Shown: piece by piece, positions 41,159-48,375 of the stretch
Numbering within the stretch: the stretch's first letter is position 1
How the letters are laid out: every line of letters begins with the position of its first letter
Assembly: GCF_008369445.1 (NCBI RefSeq)
Contig: NZ_VTWH01000002.1
Span: forward strand, 434,001 to 498,000
Reading direction: 5' to 3'
Source: Aureimonas fodinaquatilis
GTDB taxonomy: Bacteria > Pseudomonadota > Alphaproteobacteria > Rhizobiales > Rhizobiaceae
Length of the DNA stretch: 64,000 nt
Program-made: the position numbers and the translations under genes
The notes under the pieces: model-generated
What the model was told of the DNA's origin: nothing
The model's database searches: none
Seen by the model: only the letters and a program-made list of their open reading frames with translations

Positions 41159-41875
41159 ATGACCTTTCTGAACTATCTGGACGTCAGCAATGCTGTAGCA
41201 TTCGGCTTTTTCATCGCCGTTTGGGCAATCTACACATTGGTCGTCGACCACAGTCGCCTTTCAAAGCTTGGCCTGACCTATCAAATGAACCAGCAGCGAA
41301 AGGTGTGGATGCAAACCCTTTTGCGGCGCGACCTGCGAATGATCGACACCGCCATCATGGCCGGGCTTCAACAGGGCACCGGTTTCTTTGCTTCGAGCTG
41401 CATCTTTGCCATTGGTGGCTGCTTTGCATTGATGGGATCTGCCGAGCAAATTGCGATTATCGCCAGTGATCTGCCGTTGGATGGCATTCGGGATCGCGGG
41501 CTTGTTGAGCTGAAACTGCTGGGGTTGATGATGATTTTTGCCCATGCATTTTTCAAGTTCGGTTGGGCCTACCGCCTTTTCAACTACTGCTCGATACTCA
41601 TAGGTGCCGTACCAATGCGCATGGAAGCAGATGCGGATTCCAGCGCGGCCGATCTGGCCATCGAACGTGCAACACATATGAACATCATTGCCGGAAGAAG
41701 CTTCAACTCAGGCCTGCGTTCCATTTTTTTCGGCATTGCGTATCTTGGCTGGTTTCTCGGCCCGGAAGTGCTGATGATAACCACTGTGATACTGTGCATC
41801 ATGTTGATTCACCGGCAATATTTCTCGCCAGCGCGCCGCTCTCTGGGAGCCACTCACCCAACCAGCAATCCTTGA
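41159..41875 (+). CDS. DUF599 family membrane protein
   Basis: About 238 residues, with hydrophobic helices near the N-terminus (VAFGFFIAVWAIYTLVV), the middle (SSCIFAIGGCFALMG; LLGLMMIFAHAFFKFGW) and the C-terminus. The segment RRKVWM-like QQRKVWMQTLLRRDLRMIDTA is typical of DUF599. The function is unknown. The ATG at 41159 is preferred over 41132 because of the GCGGGA just upstream. It is convergent with the YdcF-like gene. Confidence 0.85.
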   Translation: MTFLNYLDVSNAVAFGFFIAVWAIYTLVVDHSRLSKLGLTYQMNQQRKVWMQTLLRRDLRMIDTAIMAGLQQGTGFFASSCIFAIGGCFALMGSAEQIAIIASDLPLDGIRDRGLVELKLLGLMMIFAHAFFKFGWAYRLFNYCSILIGAVPMRMEADADSSAADLAIERATHMNIIAGRSFNSGLRSIFFGIAYLGWFLGPEVLMITTVILCIMLIHRQYFSPARRSLGATHPTSNP

Positions 41876-41876
41876 A

Positions 41877-42668
41877 TCAAGGCGCGGGAAACAGTGCGTT
41901 TGTCCGCCCCGTCAGCCAGTAGGCGGCAAGGCCAATATATTCGCGAATGCTGAAATGGACCTTTTCCACATTGCGGATGCTGGCACTGGAAGGCTGCCAG
42001 ACTTTTGGCCCGGACGGTGTTCGATAGTCCACCGGATATGGCAGCACATCAAATCCGGCCTGCCGGAAACTGCCAACCGAACGGGGCATATGATAAGCGG
42101 AAGTGACAAGAACCCAGACGTCGCCCTTCTCCGGTTTTGCCAGTGCCTTCGTGAATCTGGCATTTTCGAACGTATCTCGTGATTGATCTTCCAAAATCAG
42201 GCGCTCGCCTTCCAGCCCCAGATCAGCGAAGAGTTGCCCGGCCACCACGGACTCGGCGATGTCCGTCGTCAGCAACTCTGCCGAACCACCGGAAAAGATC
42301 AGCCGCGCCTCGGGATAGAGCCGAGCCAGGGTCACCCCGGCCGTTATCCGGTCTGCAGCATCATTCAGCTCCGGCTCGCTGCGCGTGCTGGCCACCCTTG
42401 TGTCCAACGCGCCGCCCAGCACAATGATGCCAGCAATGTTGTCAGGAAGCTCTGGCTGTGGAAACCGATTTTCCAGTGGGCTCATCATCAACAGGCCAAG
42501 CGGCGTCAGCGACAGAACCGCCAGAAGCGCCAGACCACCGCCAAGGAAAGTTGCCGCCAGTCTTTGCTTGCCCAGCAACAGCAGTACGAACGCAACCGCC
42601 AACGCCAGAAGAACCACCACAAGCGGTTGCACCAGATACCAGAAGATTTTGGACAGAACGAAAAACAT
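41877..42668 (-). CDS. YdcF/ElyC-family protein (DUF218)
   Basis: The 263-residue protein has two N-terminal membrane helices followed by a periplasmic DUF218 domain with IAGIIVLGGALDTRV, LIFSGGSAE and EDQSRDTFENARFTK. ElyC in E. coli affects peptidoglycan precursor (undecaprenyl phosphate) metabolism and SanA affects envelope permeability. The exact role here is unknown. It is divergent from the DUF1624 gene. Confidence 0.87.
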   Translation of the reverse strand: MFFVLSKIFWYLVQPLVVVLLALAVAFVLLLLGKQRLAATFLGGGLALLAVLSLTPLGLLMMSPLENRFPQPELPDNIAGIIVLGGALDTRVASTRSEPELNDAADRITAGVTLARLYPEARLIFSGGSAELLTTDIAESVVAGQLFADLGLEGERLILEDQSRDTFENARFTKALAKPEKGDVWVLVTSAYHMPRSVGSFRQAGFDVLPYPVDYRTPSGPKVWQPSSASIRNVEKVHFSIREYIGLAAYWLTGRTNALFPAP

Positions 42669-42804
42669 GATCTCGATGGCTCAATGTTGCCGGGCAATTG
42701 ACCACTTATTAGTGGGCAATGCTGGTCCGAGGGTGACGAACACATCCTATTGAACCCGGGCCGAAGTCAGGCCATGACAAGAAGCGCAACAGGATAGAGT
42801 CGGA

Positions 42805-43770
42805 ATGGTTGAAAAGCAGCAAGCCAAACGTGGCCGCATCGAAGTGCTGGACCTCACGCGTGGCGTGGCGTTGGTGGCTATGGCCATTTACCATTTCACC
42901 TGGGATCTGGAATTTTTCGGCTATGTAGCGAGTGGCACGGCCAATTCCGGCGCATGGCGACTTTTCGCGCGAGGCATTGCGTCCAGCTTTTTGCTGATTG
43001 TCGGCATGTCTCTGGTGCTGGCCAATATGCGCGGCCTGCACTGGCCGGGTTTTCTCAAGCGTCTGGCGCAAATCGTGGCAGCCGCCCTCACGATAACTGT
43101 TGTTACCTACATCATCATGCCAAACAGTTTCGTGTTTTTTGGCATACTGCATCAAATCGCCATTGCCAGCCTGATCGGACTTTTTTTTCTGCGCCTGCCT
43201 TTCGGGATCACCCTGATCTCGGGCCTCGTTGTCATTGCTTTGCCAAATCTGTTCAGCACAGATCTCATGAACCCGCGCTATCTTGCATGGATCGGCTTTG
43301 CGGCTCGTGAACCCTTTTCCAACGACATTGTACCCGTGTTTCCCTGGACGGGGATTGTGTTGCTGGGCATTGCCGCTGGCCAGTGGCTTGGCAAAACCGG
43401 CGGTTGGTTGCGCCTTAAGGCTCTCAACCCTGCTATTCTTTCCACGGGAGCGTTTTCCCCTCTGCGCTGGATAGGCCGCCACTCACTGGCGTTCTATCTG
43501 CTTCATCAGCCGGTCTCGCTGGCTTTGATAGGCACCTATGCGGCTGTTTTTCCGCCAGACAGAACGCAGGAATTTGTCAGTGAATGCCAGACTGTCTGCG
43601 GCAACCAGGGACAGGATGCGCAAATCTGCCAGCAATATTGTGGCTGCGTTGCCGGTGAAATTGCTGGAACAAATCTTCTGGAGGCTTATCTTGCCAATTC
43701 AATCAGCGGCGAAAAGCTGCAACTGTTTGAAGAGAAAATCCTCACCTGTTCTGCCAAAACAATCCCCTAA
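42805..43770 (+). CDS. DUF1624 / heparan-alpha-glucosaminide N-acetyltransferase-like membrane protein with Cys-rich tail
   Basis: The N-terminus RIEVLDLTRGVALVAMAIYHFTWDLEFF is the DUF1624 signature. The body is polytopic, ending with WIGRHSLAFYLLHQPVSLALI as in acyltransferase-type membrane proteins. Uniquely visible is a C-terminal stretch of about 75 residues after the last helix with six cysteines spaced as in ECQTVCGNQGQDAQICQQYC. The substrate is unknown; acylation of an envelope sugar is a guess from the family. Confidence 0.85.
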   Translation: MVEKQQAKRGRIEVLDLTRGVALVAMAIYHFTWDLEFFGYVASGTANSGAWRLFARGIASSFLLIVGMSLVLANMRGLHWPGFLKRLAQIVAAALTITVVTYIIMPNSFVFFGILHQIAIASLIGLFFLRLPFGITLISGLVVIALPNLFSTDLMNPRYLAWIGFAAREPFSNDIVPVFPWTGIVLLGIAAGQWLGKTGGWLRLKALNPAILSTGAFSPLRWIGRHSLAFYLLHQPVSLALIGTYAAVFPPDRTQEFVSECQTVCGNQGQDAQICQQYCGCVAGEIAGTNLLEAYLANSISGEKLQLFEEKILTCSAKTIP

Positions 43771-43780
43771 GCCCTTGATA

Positions 43781-44173
43781 TTATGCCGTTGGCGATATTC
43801 CCAGCTCGGCCATTCTGGTTAAGCAAGCCTCTTCGGTCTGTTCAAGCTCGCTTAACAGATCATCAATATCCCGGCGCTTCTGCTCAAGTTCGGCACGGCG
43901 CAGATTGACCTTGCGAATGATAGCGCGCAGTTGCCCAGCTTCACCGGGCGGTGAGCGATACATGCCCATGATCTCGCGAATTTCCGCAATGGAAAAGCCG
44001 AGACGTTTGCCGCGCAAGATGTTCTTGAGCAATTGGCGGTCTGAATGCCGGAAAAGCCGTGTGCGCCCACGACGTATAGGCGAAATCAGCCCCTCGTCTT
44101 CGTAGAAGCGAATGGTCCGCGTGGAGATGCCAAACTCCCGCGTCAGCTCTGTTATGCTGTAGTAATCCCTCAT
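43781..44173 (-). CDS. MerR-family regulator, LiuR-like
   Basis: A 130-residue MerR regulator starting MRDYYSITELTREFGIST at the ATG at 44173. The DNA-binding domain contains TRTIRFYEDEGLISP and RDRQ-like HSDRQLLKNILRGKRLGFSIAEI. The C-terminal coiled coil (GEAGQLRAIIRKVNLRRAELEQ) has the form seen in LiuR, which controls branched-chain amino acid and fatty acid breakdown genes in proteobacteria. No liu genes are nearby. A TTTACGTAAA palindrome lies 41 bases upstream of the start. Confidence 0.87.
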   Translation of the reverse strand: MRDYYSITELTREFGISTRTIRFYEDEGLISPIRRGRTRLFRHSDRQLLKNILRGKRLGFSIAEIREIMGMYRSPPGEAGQLRAIIRKVNLRRAELEQKRRDIDDLLSELEQTEEACLTRMAELGISPTA

Positions 44174-44213
44174 GGCCTCAATTCCGGTTGGCCCGAATAT
44201 CTTTCTTCCAATA

Positions 44214-44223
44214 TTTACGTAAA
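44214..44223. promoter_or_regulatory. ACGT-core palindrome upstream of the LiuR-like gene
   Basis: TTTACGTAAA is a perfect 10-bp palindrome between the mgtE stop and the merR start. ACGT-centred palindromes are the kind of site described for LiuR-type MerR proteins, so autoregulation is plausible. Confidence 0.5.
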
Positions 44224-44238
44224 AGTCAATTCGAATGA

Positions 44239-45645
44239 TCAGATGAGGCCGAACCACCAGCTTGCCAGGCCCAGAAATCCTAAGAAGCCGACGACATCGG
44301 TGATGGCTGTGACAAACACGGCGGAGGCAATGGCCGGGTCTGCGCCAGCGCGGTTGAGCAGAAGTGGAATGAGAAGACCCGCCAGCGAGGCAGCCAGCAT
44401 ATTCACCACCATGGCGACAGCAATGACCACGCCCAGGTCAAAATTGCCACTCCACGCCCATGTGACGCCGCCAATCAACAGCGCGATTGCTGTGCCGTTC
44501 AAAAGCCCGACAAGCACCTCGCGCCGCAGGATGCGCCCGGAATTGTGTATGTTGATGTCCCGCGTGGCGATGGCGCGCACCGTCACCGTCATGGTTTGGG
44601 CCGCGGCATTCCCACCCATGGAGGCGACAATGGGCATCAGAGCGGCCAACACCACCATTTGTTCAATTGTGCCATCAAACAGCCCAATGACCGACGCCGC
44701 CAGAAACGCCGTAAACAGGTTCACGAACAGCCAGGCCACGCGAGAGCGCGCTACTGTCACAACGGTATCGGAGATCTCTTCATCGCCAACGCCGCCCATC
44801 CGCAAGAGGTCTTCTTCCGCCTCTTCCTGGATAACGTCGACGATATCATCAATGGTCAGAACGCCGACCAGCCGCTCGTTTTCATCAACAACAGCCGCGG
44901 AGAGCAAATCATATTGCTCAAATATCTGGGCAGCCTCCTCCTGATCCATCTCCGCAGGAATGGCATGGCGGGTGGGATGCATGATTGAATCGATCTTCTC
45001 TGGCCGCTTGGCCCGAAGAATTTCATGCAGACCCACCGCCCCGAGCAGTTTGAACGAAGGATCGACGACGAAAATTTCCGAGAACGTCTCCGGAAGGTCG
45101 TCATCCTCACGCATGTAGTCGATGGTCTGGCCTACTGTCCAGAAAGGCGGCACTGCGACGAACTCCGTCTGCATGCGACGGCCGGCGGATTCATCAGGAT
45201 AATCGAGCGCACGGCGCAACCGCAGCCTTTCCCGGAACGGCAAACGCTCCAGGATCTCGTTGCGGTCTCCCTCGCTCAGATCTTCCAGAATATACACAGC
45301 GTCATCCGACGCCAGTTCCGAAACTGCCTCGGCAATGCGCTCATTTGACATTGCGTCGATAATCTCAAGGCGGATTGCTTCGTCCACCTCGGTCAACGCC
45401 GTATAATCGAAATCGCCGCCCATAAGGCCAACGAGCCGCTTACGCTCATCCGTGGTCAGGTGCTCGAGCACCTCACCCAGTTCGGTCTCGTGCAGACCCT
45501 CAATTTCGGCCTTGAGTTGCACGGCGTCATGATCTGCAACCGCATGGCGAACAGCGTCAATGAAAGCCGGTACAACATTGCCGTCCGCATCATAAAGAGA
45601 ACGACGTTCCACTTGCACGCGAGGCTCGCGGTTCGAATCATCCAT
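44239..45645 (-). CDS. mgtE: Magnesium transporter MgtE
   Basis: MgtE is a magnesium-gated Mg2+ channel of the inner membrane. The 468 residues show the cytoplasmic N domain of helical repeats (LKAEIEGLHETELGEVLEHL). Two CBS domains follow (IMHPTRHAIPAEMDQEEAAQIF; LLSAAVVDENERLVGVLTIDD shortened to VVDENERLVGVLTIDD). The C-terminal membrane domain contains PIVASMGGNAAAQTMTVTVR and the pore-end AVFVTAITDVVGF motif. It is upstream of the MerR gene on the same strand, separated by 65 bases. Confidence 0.96.
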   Translation of the reverse strand: MDDSNREPRVQVERRSLYDADGNVVPAFIDAVRHAVADHDAVQLKAEIEGLHETELGEVLEHLTTDERKRLVGLMGGDFDYTALTEVDEAIRLEIIDAMSNERIAEAVSELASDDAVYILEDLSEGDRNEILERLPFRERLRLRRALDYPDESAGRRMQTEFVAVPPFWTVGQTIDYMREDDDLPETFSEIFVVDPSFKLLGAVGLHEILRAKRPEKIDSIMHPTRHAIPAEMDQEEAAQIFEQYDLLSAAVVDENERLVGVLTIDDIVDVIQEEAEEDLLRMGGVGDEEISDTVVTVARSRVAWLFVNLFTAFLAASVIGLFDGTIEQMVVLAALMPIVASMGGNAAAQTMTVTVRAIATRDINIHNSGRILRREVLVGLLNGTAIALLIGGVTWAWSGNFDLGVVIAVAMVVNMLAASLAGLLIPLLLNRAGADPAIASAVFVTAITDVVGFLGFLGLASWWFGLI

Positions 45646-45882
45646 TATTGCCGCGCCTCCTTACACATACGGGACCGTCAAAGCGGCAGAGCTCCTGCAG
45701 GCGGGCTGAGCCGCAAGAGTTCCGCGCATTCAATGGCAGAAATTTTTGAGCACTCGAACGATCCGTTCAAGCACGCGAAGCTGTATAGATATCGCCAGAA
45801 TATTGCACCAGCAAAACCGTTCAGCTCCTTCACCTGCGAAGCTTCGTGCTGCAGGGAAGCCTCTCCTGCAACATTGAAAGCT

Positions 45883-47067
45883 TTAACCGGACGGGTTGTC
45901 GCCCATGCCGATTTCAGCAAGTACCTGCTCTGTGTGTTCACCTAGGGCAGGTGCGCCACGTTCCAATGCCAATTGTGCTTTTGAAAAACTGATCGGTGTG
46001 CGCACGCCTGGCACGCTTCCGCCAGCCGCGGCATCGTTTTGCGCGTTGACCTGCATTTGCCGCCACTGAACCTGCGGATTGGCAAAAACATCTTCCACAG
46101 TATTGATCGGGCCTGCCGGAATGCCATTTTCTTCCATGAGGGTAAGAAAATCGTCGCGCCGGTAGCCTGCGATATATGGCCGCAGGCTGGCAGTCAGGCG
46201 GTCTCTATCGTTCACCCTCCCCGCATTGGTAATGAACTGCGGGTCAGATGCAAGTTCCCGAGCGCCTATCAGACCACACATGCGTGCAAACTGACTATCA
46301 TTTCCCACTGCAAGAATGACGTGACCATCCTCCACTTCGAAGACCTGGTAAGGAGCGATATTGGGATGCGCATTGCCAAGCCGATGGGGCGAACGGCCCG
46401 AAACAAGATAGTTCAAGGCCTGATTGGCCAGAACACCTGTCATGCAGTCCAGAAGCGCGAGGTCGAGATGCTGCCCGGTGCCGGTGCGCTCACGCTGGGC
46501 CAGCGCGGCCTGGATGCCGATAACACCGTACAGCCCGGTGAATATGTCGGCAAAAGCTACGCCCATTTTCTGCGGCTCGCCTTCCGGGTCGCCCGTCAGA
46601 TCCATGATGCCGCTCATGCCCTGCACAATGTAATCGTAGCCGGCACGATGCGCATATGGGCCGCTTTGGCCAAAGCCGGTGATGGAGCAATAGATCAGGC
46701 GCGGATTGATCGCCGCCAGGCTCTCATAATCCAGCCCGTATTTCTTCAAGCCACCCAGTTTGAAATTCTCAATCACCACGTCGGCGTTCGCCACCAATCG
46801 CCGAACAGCCTCCTGCCCGTGCTCGGTGGTGAAGTCCAGAATAACGGATCGTTTGCCCCGGTTGCAGGAGTGGAAATAGGCCGCGTCCAGGTTTTCGCCG
46901 GCAACACCCTGAACAAAGGGTGGACCCCAGCCTCTTGTGTCATCACCGGCCGGGCTTTCGACCTTGATCACATCCGCCCCCAGATCGGCAAGCGTTTGAC
47001 CTATCCATGGACCGGCCAGAATTCTGGCGAGTTCCACAACGCGAAGTCCCTGCAATGGCGTGGGCAT
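45883..47067 (-). CDS. CaiB/BaiF (class III) CoA-transferase
   Basis: These enzymes move CoA between carboxylic acids. The 394-residue protein has the complete family pattern: GLRVVELARILAGPWIGQTLADLGADVIKVE in parts (LRVVELARILAGPW), DTRGWGPPF, YFHSCNRGKRSV and the catalytic-Asp region DLTGDPEGEPQKMG. The C-terminal GLIGARELASDPQF and NGIPAGPINTVEDVF segments follow. The substrate cannot be read from sequence. It is divergent from the rpfF-like gene with 304 bases between, so it could act on fatty-acyl groups related to the signal, but this is only an inference from position. Confidence 0.9.
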   Translation of the reverse strand: MPTPLQGLRVVELARILAGPWIGQTLADLGADVIKVESPAGDDTRGWGPPFVQGVAGENLDAAYFHSCNRGKRSVILDFTTEHGQEAVRRLVANADVVIENFKLGGLKKYGLDYESLAAINPRLIYCSITGFGQSGPYAHRAGYDYIVQGMSGIMDLTGDPEGEPQKMGVAFADIFTGLYGVIGIQAALAQRERTGTGQHLDLALLDCMTGVLANQALNYLVSGRSPHRLGNAHPNIAPYQVFEVEDGHVILAVGNDSQFARMCGLIGARELASDPQFITNAGRVNDRDRLTASLRPYIAGYRRDDFLTLMEENGIPAGPINTVEDVFANPQVQWRQMQVNAQNDAAAGGSVPGVRTPISFSKAQLALERGAPALGEHTEQVLAEIGMGDNPSG

Positions 47068-47284
47068 TTTGTCTCCGACAAGATTTTCTTTTTAATCAAA
47101 ATTGCTGGCAATCTAATTAAAATTTTATTTTTTTCGTCCGTTTGGCGGTCTTTACACAACCATTACTTGCAGTCGCCGCGCTGTTTTTTCAATGCATTCA
47201 CAAATACCAGCTACTTTCGGTGGTACATCCGCCGAACGACCAGACCGACATTGAATGAGCCCAAGCACCAGAGAATTGATACCC

Positions 47285-47295
47285 GTAACAGTTAC
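47285..47295. promoter_or_regulatory. Palindrome overlapping the candidate rpfF -35 element
   Basis: GTAAC-A-GTTAC is a perfect 5+1+5 palindrome whose right arm overlaps the proposed -35 hexamer, the position expected for a repressor operator. Confidence 0.35.
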
Positions 47296-47319
47296 AAGAG
47301 ATTGTGGTCGGTGTATTAT
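47292..47319 (+). promoter_or_regulatory. Candidate sigma-70 promoter of rpfF
   Basis: TTACAA at 47292-47297, a 16-base spacer ending in TG, and TATTAT at 47314-47319 give an extended -10 type promoter about 50 bases before the rpfF ATG. Confidence 0.4.
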
Positions 47320-47371
47320 TGTTCTTAAATCAACCAAAGTTGCAATTCTCCCCCAGATTCAGGAGCCTCCC

Positions 47372-48328
47372 ATGACCATCCAATTCCCACAGCCAGTTTC
47401 GCACTCTTTCGTTACCTCCGCTGACATCGGTTTGCCGCAGCGCGATGAGTGGACGCCACTTTACTCCGATATTGATCTTTCGCTGGATCGGGAAGAGGGA
47501 ATTTACTGGTGCCACCTGCAACCACAGTCCCGGCCAAGCGTTACGCCAGAACTTTTGCGCGACGTTACTGCCATGCAGTCCTTCCTGCGAGCAAAGACCG
47601 CTGATGCCCAGGAAGAAGGTCAGGAAATTCCGTTCAAGTACTTTGTGGTTGCATCCCGGTCAGAGGGAATTTTCAACCTCGGTGGCGATTTGCGCCTGTT
47701 TGCGGACGCCGTTCGCAAGAAGCAGAAGCTGCTGCTGCGCACCTATGCACACGCTTGCGTTGATATCGTCTGGAACAATCTCACAAGCTACAACCAGCCT
47801 GTTGTCACTGTTGCGCTGGTTCAGGGCGATGCTTTGGGTGGTGGTTTTGAAACTGCATTGTCGTGCAATGTTATCGTTGCAGAGCGCAGTGCAAAGTTTG
47901 GCCTGCCGGAAGTTCTGTTCAATCTATTTCCCGGAATGGGCGCTTACAGCCTTATTGCGCGCAGAATCGGCGCTTTGGAAGCAGAACGCATGATCATGAG
48001 CGGAAAAATCTACACGGCTGAAGAACTGCACCGGATTGGCCTGGTTGATGTTCTGGCAGAAGATGGTCAGGGCGAAGCCGCGTTGCGCAGCTATGTTTCA
48101 CGCCACAAGCGTATGCAGAACGCCATGCAGGCCGTGTTCCAGACTCGCAATCAGGTTGCAGGCATCACCTTGCAGGAATTGCGCAATGTAACCGACATCT
48201 GGGTTGATGCCGCCATGCGCCTGACCGCCACCGATCTGCGCAAGATGGAACGTCTGGCCGCAGCACAGGACCGTCGCTGCAACATCAACCAGCAGGAAAC
48301 CGACGAAGCCCTTATGGCCGCAGAGTAA
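47372..48328 (+). CDS. rpfF: RpfF-like DSF-family signal synthase (crotonase superfamily)
   Basis: RpfF converts 3-hydroxyacyl-ACP to a cis-2-unsaturated fatty acid by dehydration plus thioester hydrolysis, giving the diffusible signal factor (DSF). The ATG at 47372 has AGGAG upstream and gives 318 residues. It is not a generic enoyl-CoA hydratase. It has FNLGGDLRLF at 101-110, ALVQGDALGGGFETALSC and GLPEVLFNLFPGMGAYS, as I recall them in Xanthomonas RpfF. Both catalytic glutamates are kept, E160 and E180, with the same 20-residue spacing as E141 and E161. The N-terminus is about 30 residues longer. It is convergent with an RpfC-like kinase gene, as in Xanthomonas. The chain length of the product is unknown. 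Confidence 0.88.
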   Translation: MTIQFPQPVSHSFVTSADIGLPQRDEWTPLYSDIDLSLDREEGIYWCHLQPQSRPSVTPELLRDVTAMQSFLRAKTADAQEEGQEIPFKYFVVASRSEGIFNLGGDLRLFADAVRKKQKLLLRTYAHACVDIVWNNLTSYNQPVVTVALVQGDALGGGFETALSCNVIVAERSAKFGLPEVLFNLFPGMGAYSLIARRIGALEAERMIMSGKIYTAEELHRIGLVDVLAEDGQGEAALRSYVSRHKRMQNAMQAVFQTRNQVAGITLQELRNVTDIWVDAAMRLTATDLRKMERLAAAQDRRCNINQQETDEALMAAE

Positions 48329-48375
48329 TCCGCGGTCACTAACAGCAAGCAGTCACTTTCAATGTTTCGGGAAGC

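Larger units (their letters stand above)
47068..47371. other. Divergent promoter region between the CoA-transferase and rpfF
   Basis: 304 bases, A+T-rich near 47085-47150, without a supported gene. It holds the candidate rpfF promoter at 47292-47319 and the GTAAC-A-GTTAC palindrome at 47285-47295. Confidence 0.55.

Noticed and set aside
42709-43482. 257-codon minus-strand frame
   Set aside because: Antisense to the DUF1624 gene; the translation is His/Gln/Arg-rich and unstructured.
45678-45941. 87-codon minus-strand frame between mgtE and the CoA-transferase
   Set aside because: It overlaps the CoA-transferase end and lacks family features.
46039-47328. 429-codon plus-strand frame
   Set aside because: It is antisense to the complete CoA-transferase gene, whose family motifs are clear; the plus-strand translation has no recognisable motif.
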